64,000 bases of DNA from Panax quinquefolius (Eukaryota; Streptophyta; Magnoliopsida; Apiales; Araliaceae), in contig CM035166.1 of the NCBI GenBank assembly GCA_020205615.1, positions 82,203,135 through 82,267,134 on the forward strand, in the 5' to 3' direction. The notes under the pieces were generated by a model. It had not been told where the DNA came from, did not search any database, and saw only the letters and a list, made by a program, of their open reading frames with translations. The position numbers and the translations under genes are program-made. Positions 35,127-45,774 of this stretch are shown piece after piece. Numbering within the stretch: the first letter of the stretch is position 1; each line of letters opens with the position of its first letter.

Positions 35127-36180
35127 AAGCACATGAAACCGTTGAGTCACCAACGATCAATACCAAGGAAAATTGCATCAGGATGGCAATAATCCTCAGG
35201 AAAACAACAACGCTAACAAAATGATGAACGATGGGATGTTCAGAGGCTTTATGCAATTCATGCAACATCGAGCAAGAAACGACTCTGCTCAAAAGGCGGT
35301 GGAAACACTAACAACTCTCTGGATGGGCACCGCTAAAGCGATTCGAGGCTGGGACCATCGAAGTTTATTGGAGAGCCAAAACCACTTAAAGGCGGAGACA
35401 TGGATAAAGTAGATCACCAAGATATTTGATGTCTTGGGATGCTCGAGGAGTAAAGGTTCCTTTGCCACCTTTATGTTGCGAGGAGAGGTAGATTCTTTGG
35501 TGGAAATTGGTAAAAGCGTACTCAACTCACAAGACTAAAGATGTCTTGGGAGAAATTCAAGAACAATTCAACGACAAGTACTTTCCCAAAAGTATTCGTC
35601 ACATGAAGGAGGTAGAGTTTATCAAGCTGGAACAAAACAATATGACCGTGTCGCAGTACAAAGCAAAGTTTGCCAAGTTGTCCCGGTTTGCGTCCCACTT
35701 GGTTGATAATGAGGAGAGAATGACGTGGATGTTTCCAAGAGGTTTGAACCCTGAGATACGTTAATATCTAATTTCTCACAAACTGTGTTTGTATTCAGAT
35801 GTTGTAAATAGGGCTCAGTTATTGGAGCGCGATAACGAGTCAACCCAACTAAGAGAGAGCAGCCGACAAAATGATAATACCAGTGGTAGTAGTCATCGAA
35901 GCGGTGATAACAAACGTGGTGGAAGTCAACATGCCAAAAATGGTAACCACTTTGATGATAATCATGGCCAAGACAATAAAAGTGGGAATTTCAAGAAGAG
36001 AAAATTCAATAATGATGGAAGGACGTCAGCACCAACACCTGTTGTTAAGGAAAGAGAACGACCGTCGGTCGTATTTTACAAATGTAGAGGGGAGGGACAC
36101 ATCAATCCAAACTGTACGCAACAGTCCAAAGCATGTTACAATTGTTGAAGAGAATGTCACCTAGCCTGATTTTGTCGTGC
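35127..36180 (+). pseudogene. gag: Family-A gag, lacking its first codons
   Basis: The text runs from just after the usual start (ETVESPTINTKEN-like residues) through MMNDGMFRGFMQFMQHRA, frameshifted capsid, and LGEIQEQFNDKYFPKSIRHM, KEVEFIKLEQNNMTVSQYKA and KLSRFASHLVDNEERM (35507-35764). A basic linker with repeated Asn, Gly and Arg follows, then two zinc knuckles near 36075-36178. The first reads FYKCRGEGHINPNC and the second CYNC followed by a stop, with RECHLA beyond it, so the second is broken. Several stops and a frame change separate these parts. Confidence 0.85.
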
Positions 36181-37220
36181 AACGAAGTCAAGTCCAGTTG
36201 GGATGGAGGCATCAAAGGCCGTCCCAGACAAGACAAAATCGATAGTCCAAGGGAGAGCGTTTGTTGTAACCTCCCAAAAAGTGAGGAATCCAAATGAGGT
36301 GATCACGGGTAAACTAACTATAAACTCTAGCGAAGTCTATACCTTATTTGATACCGGTTCTACCCATTCTTTTATTTCTCCTACTTGAGCTCAATGTTTA
36401 AATTTAACTCCAGAGAAATTAGACTTTGATTTATCTATTGAAACTTCGTTGGGAGAAACCTTCATTACATCCATCTTGTTTATAAGTCTTTGTTTGATTC
36501 AAATCAGAATCTTGCACGCTTACTGTCGTTCTTATCTCTTTGAAAATACTTGCATTTGATGTGATTTTAGGGATTGATTGGTTAACTACTCATCATGCTA
36601 AAATTGATTATTTTCGTAAGGTTGTTAGCTTTCATATTCTTAACAAACCTATTATGCGAATTCAAGCAACCAAACCAATAAAGTCAATCACTGTCATATC
36701 AAGCCATAAAGCTATTCGTTTATTGAAAAATGGATGTCAAGCTTTCTTAGCACATGTCACGGATTTAAACAAAAATACGTCAGATTTGAATGATATTTCT
36801 ATTGTTGATAAATTTCCTGACGTATTCCCTGAAGAACTTCCTGGCCTACCCCAGAACGTGAAATTGAATTTTGTATCGACCTTGAATCAGGTACAAAACC
36901 CATTTCCAAAACCCCATATCGAATGGCTCCTATTGAACTTCAGGAGTTAAAAGCCCAACTACAGGAATTTGTTAGACATCGGTTTCATTCATCCTAGTAC
37001 ATCTCCTTGCGGTGCTCCTGTTCAATTCGTGAAGAAGAAAGATGGAAGTATGCAACTTTGTATTGATTATCGGGAGTTGAATCATGTCACCATCAAAAAT
37101 AGGTACCCATTACCTCGTATTGATGATCTATTTGACTAGTTGCAAGGCGCCAAATTCTTTTCAAAGATCGATCTTTGTTCCTGATATCATCAATTAAAGA
37201 TTAAAACTGATGACATTCCA
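36181..37220 (+). pseudogene. pol: Family-A protease and N-terminal reverse transcriptase
   Basis: Protease is visible at 36325-36385 (SSEVYTLFDTGSTHSFIS, with catalytic DTG intact), then VILGIDWLTTHHAKIDYF (36558-36610). The link to reverse transcriptase contains [16 protein letters not shown] (36810-36855). Reverse transcriptase begins [17 protein letters not shown] and [11 protein letters not shown] (37030-37130). The element stops at GATGACATTCCA (37220), in the middle of reverse transcriptase. The following codon is the first one of the minus-strand piece that ends at 24201. Confidence 0.85.
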
Positions 37221-38045
37221 ATTAATTATTTTATCGAAAAAGATAAAATACCAACTTTCAACAAATGTCACATGCTAAAAATTCCTCAGTTTAAATCCAC
37301 TTCGAATAAATATTTTCTTATCATATATATCAACAATTAATTATTCACAAATAATATTACAAAATTACAATATTGACAACCGTGTCGTTTCGGAAAGAGG
37401 GGCTTTCAGATAAGATTTTCTCCTATTGGCACGCAATTAGGTGACCAAACCCTTTTCCTCGATGTAACTTTCTAGACATTGTCAATAATGTAAATAATAA
37501 TATTATTCAAATAATATGAATTATTGATTTGATAATTTGAAATCTTGTACAATGACAATTATTGAATCAATAATATAAAATATCAACGTAACAATTATTG
37601 AATCAATAAAATAAAGTATTGAGCATAATTCGTAACAATTATTGAGTAGTGACTTCTTACGTAAGCATCAATAATCCAAGATATCTTTATAACAATATCG
37701 TGTGCTACTATGCAACCAGCATTATTCTTTGTACTTTTACTACCAAGTATTTCAACGATTAACGGTAAAACTTTCGCGATTATTTTTATAAAAGATAATT
37801 TTGTCATTTTCTAACTCTGACAATAATTATATTGTGGGGTCCACCAATGATTGTGTCGTCGTATGAATATTCCCAGATAAAAAGAATATTCCCCGACCAA
37901 ACGAATATTTTATATCAACTTGCTAACTTTGCAAAATTTATAAATATTACCCACAACTATAACATTATAACAAATTTACACCTTAATATTCAAAAATGAT
38001 ATTTATAGAAAATTCATCTTTATTCATAAAAATTGGGGTCTTACA
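37221..38045 (-). mobile_element. First 0.83 kb of a family-A LTR, minus strand
   Basis: The complement matches 29296-30123, with the LTR start at 38045. It breaks off in ATTAATTATTTTATCG, 14 bp short of the place where 24202 takes up the same LTR. So it is the missing start of the LTR at 24202-26045. The start is followed directly by mid-LTR sequence at 38046, not by a polypurine tract. Confidence 0.88.
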
Positions 38046-38992
38046 CTATTCATGATAAAAATTGATTTCTTTTCAGTCCAAATTATTTTTGATACAATAT
38101 TATTCTTGAATTTTACTCCACAAAGAAGTATCATGTTGACAATTTGGACATTATTGAATTCTGGATAAATTAAATTATAAATCTTTAGAATTTATCCTTT
38201 GCTTGCATTTAATTGAATTCTTGTCATCATCCTCATGTTTATATTGTTATGAAAGTCATATTTGGCCCGTAGTGCATAGATGGACTGTTGATTGGTATGA
38301 TTATGACAAGGGATCATTTGGTATAATCATGACCTGTAATGTTACAACTGATGTGGTAAAAGTCTTCATTGGCCCGTAGTGCATTGATGGACAGTTGTTG
38401 GCACGATCATGACCATTGGTAATAATAACGAATATCTTTGGCCCGTAGTGCATGGATAATTCAGTGATATGGATTATTTGTTAAGCTGAGTCTCAGCGAT
38501 AAAATTGATGATAAACTTTTAAATCATAGAAGATAGTAGATATCATGCTCTACTTGACTCTTCTAATGGATTGTTTGTTTTGCTGCAGTTAAACTTGTTG
38601 TCTATTATATTCTATCAGTTTAACACTGTTGAAGGCTAAAGATAATTTATTCTGCATTATCTTAGTCATAATATTCTTTACTGGGCTAGTTGAGCTCACC
38701 CTTTGCTTTCATTGTTCTCTTTAAGAAATGAGAATATAGCTGGGACTAGTCGGGGAACGGAGTGACGGTCCAGATAGGTGGCTATAGTAGTCCTCACTAT
38801 TATGTGAAATAGTGTGATAATAATGTAATGGGGACTTTATTTGAGTTTGTATACTCTCTACGAGACATTATCCATGTTGAAACTCTCAGCTACGTTTTAT
38901 TGTACTGTATCAAAGAAGTTTGTATTTAAATTATGTACCATGTATTTGACGACTCAAGATGGGTGATATATAACTATTTTGGGGGCGTCACA
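38046..38992 (+). mobile_element. Last third of a family-A LTR, plus strand
   Basis: It starts CTATTCATGATAAAAATTG, just past the minisatellite, and runs through GGCCCGTAGTGCAT modules (38270-38460) to the LTR end GGGGGCGTCACA at 38992. It precedes a primer-binding site and gag. Its missing front part is 19708-21546 on the other strand. Confidence 0.88.
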
Positions 38993-38994
38993 GT

Positions 38995-39007
38995 TGGTAT
39001 CAAAGCT
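38995..39007 (+). other. Primer-binding site of family-A element
   Basis: TGGTATCAAAGCT lies two bases after the LTR end at 38992. It is identical to the site at 26048. Confidence 0.8.
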
Positions 39008-39178
39008 TAGGGATATGATCCCTGGCTGAGATGTGAGACTAGAACTAAGAGGGGAGAGACGAGTAATTCCTTCACGAGTACGACCTACCAAGTTTATTTA
39101 TTATTTAATTGCTCGGTCAGAATATTGGGATAATATGTGGAATGCCAATTAACCTTTGTTTTGTGGCAGTGTTTGAAA

Positions 39179-40370
39179 ATGACATCCGAGAATGTTGAGA
39201 ATATCAATGGAGCATAGGAGATCGTTGAGTCACCACAAATCAATATCCAGGATAATGTGCATCAGGAAGGTAATAATCCTCAAGAAAATAACAACACCGA
39301 CCAAACAATGAACGATGGGATGTTCAGAGGCTTTATGCAATTCATGTAACATCAGGCGAGAGCGACTCTTGATCAAAATGCAGGTGGAAACACTGGCAAC
39401 TCTCGGATGGTCACCGCTAAGCAGTTCAAGGAGCTGGGACCAACGGAGTTTATTGGAGAGCCAAAATCACTTAAGGCGAAGACGTGGATAAAGCAGATCA
39501 CCAAGATATTTGATGTCTTGGGATGCTCCGAGGAGCAAAAGGTTCCCTTTGCCACCTTTATGTTGCGAGGAGAGGCAGATTACTGGTGGGAATCGGTAAA
39601 ACGTACTCAACCTGCCGCACTGAATATGTCTTGGGAAAATTTCCAAGAATTGTTCAACGACAAGTACTTTCCCGAAAGTATTCGTCACATGAAAGAAGTG
39701 GAGTTCATCAAGCTAGAGCAAAATAATATGACCGTGTCACAGTACGAAGCTAAGTTTCTTTGAAGTTGTCGATTTCGTCTCACTTGGTTGATAATGAGGA
39801 TAGAATGACGCCGGATGTTTCTAAGAGGTTTGAAACACGAGATACGTTAATACCTAATTTCTCATGGCCGTGTTTGTATTAGGATGTTGTAAATAGGGCT
39901 CGATTATTGGAGCGCGATAATGAATCAACCCAACCAAGAGAGAGCAGCCGGAAAATCGATAATACCAGTGGTGGCAGTCATCGAAGCGGTGACAACAAAC
40001 GTGGAGGGAATCAACATGCCAAAAATGGTAACCACTTTGGTGGTAATCATGGCCAAGATAATAGAAGTGGAAATTTCAAGAAGAGAAAATTCAATAATGA
40101 TGGAAAGACGTCAAGACCATTTTGTTGTTAAGGAAGGAGAATGGCCGGCGGTCATTATATTACAAATGTGGAGGGGAAGGACACATCAGTCCAAACTGTA
40201 CGCAGCAACCCAAAACATGTTACAATTGTGGAAGAGAAGGTCACCTAGCCCGATTTTGTCGTGCACCAAAGTCAAGTCCAGCTGGGATGGAGGCATCAAA
40301 GACCATCCTGGATAAAAACAAAATTAGTAGTTCAAGGAGAAGCGTTTGTCGTGAATTAGCCAAAAAGTGA
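39179..40370 (+). pseudogene. gag: Family-A gag, best-preserved capsid and zinc knuckles of the window
   Basis: The start codon is the conserved ATG of MTSENVENINGA. After two early stops the frame at 39407-39763 is open: [80 protein letters not shown] and EFIKLEQNNMTVSQYEAKF, a full retrotransposon gag domain. A frameshift follows, then the basic linker (39907-40110). Two CCHC knuckles are intact at 40150-40265 ([14 protein letters not shown] and [14 protein letters not shown]). They bind RNA and package the genome. Confidence 0.88.
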
Positions 40371-40465
40371 GGAATTCGAGCGAGGTGATCTGAGTAAGCT
40401 AATCATAAACTCTAGTGAAGTCTATACCTTATTTGATACCGGTTCTATACCTTATTTGATCATGG
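40371..40465 (+). pseudogene. pol: Protease start with scrambled end
   Basis: SSEVYTLFDTGS is present at 40410-40445. The sequence then repeats CTATACCTTATTTGAT (40424-40439 and 40447-40462) and a GGGTAAGCTAATC that normally lies upstream, and similarity ends. The element is truncated here with filler-like copies of neighbouring sequence at the break. Confidence 0.75.
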
Positions 40466-41215
40466 GTAAGCTAATCCCTTTTCTGTTCTTTTCTTTTGGT
40501 GTTCTCATGTTAGGTGAGATTTGTTTGAAAAAACAAGTTGTGAAAAGGTCCGACATTTATATGTCGACGATTTGACTGTGAGAGTCGCCAATTGGTTTTT
40601 TAAATGGTTGTACCAACACAACCAAGAAAAGGTTTGCACATTAACCTAGTGATGTGACAACGCTTATCCAAGTCTGTGAAACCAAGATTCATTAGGGTCA
40701 GGGAACTTGTTTATACGGAGGGAAGGTGTTAGCACCCCCCGACATCCATGTTGCCACGGTTACCGCCACTTTTCAAGAAATTGTTATATGAATGTGTGTG
40801 TGTGTGTGGGTCAATAGTGCTATGCCACGTTTGCACCTATATACAAACGGTTTGAATTTATATAAAAATTCAGTTTTAAACATAGCAGTGATGTTTTGTA
40901 AAAAGAGGTTTTTAAAACCCTTATGATCAATAGTAATTGAGGCCTTTGATACTTCCCTTTTATTGTGTGTTCGGCTTGGTTGCTTTTATTTTTGAGATGC
41001 GAAGCATCTTCGAGAAAATAATGTACAAAGCAGTGTCGAACGCCTTGTGGGCATGAGAGCCATCTAAGGAAATTCAAACACCGTGAATAATTTACAAGCT
41101 GCTTACAGCTGAAATTGTCCATCACGGGAACCAAATCTAGATTCAGTAGACTGAATATGTGATCACATGATTCCTAGGCTCATATGATGCCGCAATTTAT
41201 ATGAAAGCGAAGTCG

Positions 41216-41217
<2 letters not shown>

Positions 41218-41252
<35 letters not shown>
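41218..41252. repeat. AT dinucleotide microsatellite
   Basis: An uninterrupted run of about 17 TA units. Confidence 0.95.
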
Positions 41253-41256
<4 letters not shown>

Positions 41257-41460
41257 CATGATTAACCACCACGAAGCACCTCCACAGGGGATCAAGAATG
41301 TAAATAAATCAATAAATCGATCAATATACGAAGTAAACTTGAAGCGAGGACTAAATGTAAATAAAGCGTAAAAAGCGATCAACCGCCACGAAGTAAATTC
41401 AAAGGGACTAAATATAAATAAAAATTTGTAAAAGGCCACGAAGTAAACTCCGAACTGGCA

Positions 41461-41462
<2 letters not shown>

Positions 41463-41502
<40 letters not shown>
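41463..41502. repeat. AT dinucleotide microsatellite
   Basis: An uninterrupted run of about 20 TA units, 210 bp from the preceding one. Confidence 0.95.
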
Positions 41503-41506
<4 letters not shown>

Positions 41507-42549
41507 GAGGTAAACACGCATGATATATATCGATCACGGCTCGGTTTATCATTTCGGCAATTTATCGCTATATATATGTGTGACGCCCCCAAAATAGGAA
41601 TACATCACCCATTCTGAGTCACCAAATACATGGTACAAAATTCAAATACAACTTAATTATAAAACTGTCGTGTAAAATACGACAAAACATAAGCTGAGAG
41701 TTTTAATACGAATATTGTCTTCTAGACAGTATTCAAATTCAAATGGAGTTCTTATTACATTGATTATCACACTATTTCACTGAATAGTGAGGACTACTAA
41801 TGCAATCATCTGGATCGTCACTCCGTTCCCCGACTAGTCCCAGCTATATTCTCATTTCCTGAAGAGAACAATGAAAACAAAGGGTGAGCTCAACTAGCCC
41901 AGTAAGAAATATTATGACTAAGATAATGCAGAATAAATTATCGTTAGCCTTCAAAAGTGTTAAACTGATAAAATATAATAAACATCACATTTAACTGCAG
42001 CGGAAAAAGTAATCCATTAGAAGAGTCAAGTAGAGCATGATATCTACTATCTTCTATTATTTAAAAGTTTTTTCATCAACTTTATCATTTGAGACTCGAC
42101 TTAATAAATAAACCACATCATCGAATCATCCTCGCACTACGGGCCGAGGATATTCATATAATTATCCTTGGTCATGATCATACCAACAAGCGTCCATCAA
42201 TGCTAATGAGGACTTTTATCACATCATTTGTAACATTACGATTAATGGTTATCTTAGAATAATCACAGTCATAATCATACCAATCAATAAGTACATCTAT
42301 ATATCGTAAACACGTATGACTTTTATCATAATATAAGCATGAGGATGATGACAATGATATAAGAATTCAATTAAAAGAAAGCAAAGGATAAATTTTTAAA
42401 GATTTATAACTTAATTTATCCGAATTCAATAATGTCTAAATTATCAACATGATCTTGCTTTGTGGAGTAAAATTCAAGAATAATATTATATCAAAAATGA
42501 TTTGGACAAAGAAAGAAATTAATTTTTGTCATTAATAATTCTCTAGAAT

Positions 42550-42700
42550 TGAATAGTACCTGAGTGAATAGTACCCCGTGAATAGTACTTTATGAATAGT
42601 ACTCGTGAAAAGTGCTTTGTGAATAGTACCCGTAAATTATACTTTGTGAATAGTATCCTATGAATAGTACTTTTTGAATAGTACCATAAAAATGAATACT
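42550..42700. repeat. Minisatellite (GTGAATAGTAC unit)
   Basis: About seven copies of GTGAATAGTACCCC or GTGAATAGTACTTT, the same array as at 19708 and 31105. Confidence 0.85.
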
Positions 42701-43206
42701 ACTCATGGACAATACTCCGACATGAAAAGCTTAAAATTTAACAAGAATGTGCATAAAATATCCTTGTAAAATGATACTAGATGAAACGCAAATTTTAAGG
42801 ATATTCTACTAATTTCACGGAGCATAGAAGCAATACTTTAACAAAATGAGGGTATAATCATGAATACAAGACGAAATAATATTACTCACATACTACAGAG
42901 TATGGAAGAAAATATTATTTCTTATGAATACTGAAAAAATTAATATCCCTTACGACTGTTGAACGAAAATAATATTCTTACGAATATTGAATGAAGATGA
43001 TATTCCTACGAATACGAAATATAATATCTCTTCAGAATATGAAATAAATAATACCCCTTACTTCAGAAGAAGACTGGATACTGGAATAGTGAGGCATCAG
43101 ACTTCTCTTCTACTTTCTCTCTAAAGCTTCTCTCTATAGCTTCTCTTTCTATAATTGCTCTTGTGAGTCTTAGTGAATTACTGAGAATGAAAGAAGAATG
43201 AGCTTC

Positions 43207-43214
43207 TATTTATA
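43207..43214 (-). promoter_or_regulatory. TATA box of family-A LTR
   Basis: On the minus strand CCTATAAATAGAAGCTCATTC is the standard family-A promoter core. Confidence 0.6.
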
Positions 43215-44386
43215 GGAAAATATAGTTTCGATAATTGCACGTTTTGGGGCTCGAAATATTACAATATAATACCTTCATCTTTTCCTTCATTTTTAATTTA
43301 GTCCTGCAAGTATTATCAAACTTGCACCACCTCCCCTAATAGTACATCATGTGAATCAATTGTACATTTATGTGAATCAATAGTTTTATACATGTGAAAA
43401 AATTGTTACAGTATAGTACCTTCATCTATACCTCCATTTTTAATTTAGTCATGCAAGTATTATCAATCTTGCACAACCTCCTCTAATAGTACATGCATGT
43501 GAATCAATAGTACACACATGTGAATAAACAGTTATAACCATGTGAATTAATATCAATTAATTTCTCATTTATCCGATTAATTACCCGATTGGTCAATATA
43601 ACCTCCAGACATCAATTATTATCGGAATAGATGTCGATTCCCACTAACACTAATAATCCCAACACAATGGAAATAGAAATTTCATCTTTAATCAACACGA
43701 ACTTATTCATCATTAATATTATAACTCACAATATTTAACAACCAGATCATTCCCAGGAAAGAGGGGGCTTTCCAATAAGGATTTCTCCATATTGGCACGC
43801 AATTAGGTAACCAAACCTCTCCTTGGCAGAACTTTCTAGACATTGTCAATATTGCAAATAATAATATGAATAACTTTGTCGTCTCAATTATTGATTGAAT
43901 AATATAAAATATTATGCAGATGATACTGTGACAATAATTGAATCAATAATATGAGAGATATTATGCATCAATTATTGTAGCAATAATTGTGTATAACTGA
44001 GTGACTTCTCACGTAAGCATCAATAATCAATCTTTGTGTGCTACTTATGCAACCACTCAGTATTCGCATTACTTTTACCATAGGGTAGTTCAAAAGTTTA
44101 ACGGTAAAACTTTCGTAGTTATTTTTATAAAAAAAGATAATTATGTCATTTTCTAACTATGACAATACTTTCATTGTGGGGTCCACCAATGATTGTGCCA
44201 TCGTATGAATATTCTTTATTAAAACAAATATTCCCCGACTAATCGAATATAATATAACAACTTGCGTACTTTGCAAAATTTATAAATATTACCCACAACT
44301 ATAACATTATATCAAATTCACTCCTTAATATTCAAAATTATATTTATAGAAAATTTATCTTTATTCATAAAATTTGGGGTCTTACA

Positions 44387-44766
44387 ACCTCCCCTTCTTA
44401 TTAAATTTTGCCCTCAAAATTAGGTTACATACCTGGTATGACGAAGAGGTGAGGATACCTTGATCTTATTTCAGATTCTAACTCCCAGGTCATTTCCTCA
44501 ACATCGTGGTTTCTCCACAAAACATTGACTTGAGGTATAACCTTGGAGCGTAGAATATGATTCTTCTTATCCAAGATTTTAACAGGTACCTTCTCATACG
44601 TTAAATCTTCCGCTATTTCATCCAGTTTTAACTCAATAATGTCGTGCGGGTCTTTCATATATTTACGTAACATAGATATGTGAAAAATGTTATAAACACG
44701 AGACATACTTGGCGGTAAGGCGAGTCTATAAGCCACAGTTCCTACTCGATCGAGGAATAGAAATGC
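44387..44766 (-). pseudogene. pol: Family-A integrase C-terminus and chromodomain, truncated
   Basis: After a polypurine tract, the minus-strand frame from about 44766 gives LDRVGTVAYRLALPPSMSRV, then FHISMLRKYMKDP, EKVPVKILDKK and VLWRNHDVEEMTWELESEIR. This is the integrase C-terminal domain followed by the short chromodomain of Tekay elements. No stop interrupts it to 44425. It ends at AGAAATG where the CACTA terminus starts, so the rest of the element was cut off by, or lies beyond, that insertion. Confidence 0.88.
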
Positions 44767-44794
44767 ACTACTACAAAACAGTAAATAGATAACG

Positions 44795-45070
44795 CGAAAA
44801 AAACGTTGTGGTTTCAATCAAAAAAAATGTCGTGGTTAAGGGTGTCATCTATTTGACACCCTTACACAACTTTTATAAAACGTTGTAGTTAAACACATTA
44901 TACAACGTTTTTTTAAGAAAAAAAACGTTATAGATTTGTTTTCCATAAATTAGTAGATAGTTGAAAACGTTGTAGAAGGTATGATTCCACAACGTTTTCT
45001 GACTAAAAATGTTGTAGTTTAATATATCAGACAACGTTTAGGCACATTTACACAACGTTTATAATGTGTC
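44795..45070. repeat. Subterminal repeats of the CACTA element
   Basis: AACGTTGT or its complement ACAACGTT, often extended to AAAACGTTGTAG, occurs roughly ten times in both orientations in 280 bp. In En/Spm elements such subterminal motifs are the binding sites of the element's TNPA-like protein. Confidence 0.8.
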
Positions 45071-45442
45071 ATCTATTTAGAAAGTGTTATTTATTTATAC
45101 AAATATACAATATTTTTAAAATGTTATAGATAAAAAGAAAAAAAAGGTTGTGGTTCACCTATATTACCAATGCACCTGCAATATGTTAATGCCATGATAT
45201 ATAGCTAAAAGGTCTAAATTCTCATTTAAATTTAAAGCCAAAATGTATCAACCATTCAAAATACATCCTAATAATACCATTCATTAACAATTTCAAATTA
45301 CTATATCCACAAAATATATACCAAACTATCCATATATACATCTCAAATTCACTTTTCAATCCACAAAATAAACCAAACTATCCATAAAATTAAGCTACTA
45401 CCTAAGCATGTGCAAAAAAACCTAGGTTCTCCCAAAATACGC

Positions 45443-45510
45443 CAGTAACTTTTGCTCTAGCACTAGCCATGGATGTCAGTAACTTTTGCTCTAGCACTAA
45501 CCATGGATGG
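45443..45510. repeat. 34-bp tandem duplication
   Basis: CAGTAACTTTTGCTCTAGCA and the 14 bases after it occur twice in tandem with two differences. Confidence 0.85.
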
Positions 45511-45774
45511 CAAAAGCAGCTTTGTTAAGATCAAAAGTTCCATCTTTTGTATGATTGATTAAGTTGATGATTTTTTTTTGTCAAAAGCCCTGAAAGTCAT
45601 AGGAAAAATTAATGTCATCCTACAGTCCAAAGCTGTATAAGGATGCCGCTTGTAAAAATAATTGATGTTTGATGCAAGCAAAATAATTATATCACCCAAG
45701 GAACTATCATAACGACAACATTTTTTTCAATGCTTATCATTGTGTCTCTTATGCCAAAGCAGTGATTTCTTTGC

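Larger units (their letters stand above)
40466..41578. other. Unassigned DNA with dinucleotide runs, possible Tat/Ogre-type leader relic
   Basis: No coding region is credible. The stretch 40560-40740 has GAGAGTCGCCAATTGG, then CTGTGAAACCAAGATTC, then GGGAAGGTGTTAGCACCCC. Phrases of this kind are common near LTR ends of plant Tat/Ogre elements (recalled resemblance, not checked). A TG run lies at 40793-40808, and AT runs at 41218-41252 and 41463-41502. Between the AT runs a phrase of CCACGAAGTAAACT type occurs about four times (near 41268, 41330, 41384 and 41436). The long minus-strand frame through the AT runs is low complexity and not a gene. Confidence 0.35.
41579..44386 (-). mobile_element. 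Complete family-A LTR, long type (2808 bp)
   Basis: It starts TGTGACGCCCCCAAAATAGG and ends GGGGTCTTACA, and serves as the reference for this family. Plus-strand order: LTR end; GCACTACGGGCC-type modules (42130-42310); GTGAATAGTAC minisatellite (42550-42700); TATA box (43207-43214); ACATGTGAATCAATAGTACA repeats (43330-43550); the GGGGGCTTTCC block (43765); LTR start. A polypurine tract and integrase end follow at 44387, so it is the 3' LTR of a minus-strand element. The 5' end of that element is lost. Confidence 0.92.

Noticed and set aside
35173..35412. Separate small gene
   Set aside because: It is the start of a family-A gag with the same residues as 39179-39420 (MMNDGMFRGFMQFM).
41197..41592. 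131-codon minus-strand frame
   Set aside because: It is open only because it runs through two AT dinucleotide runs that encode Ile-Tyr repeats; low complexity.
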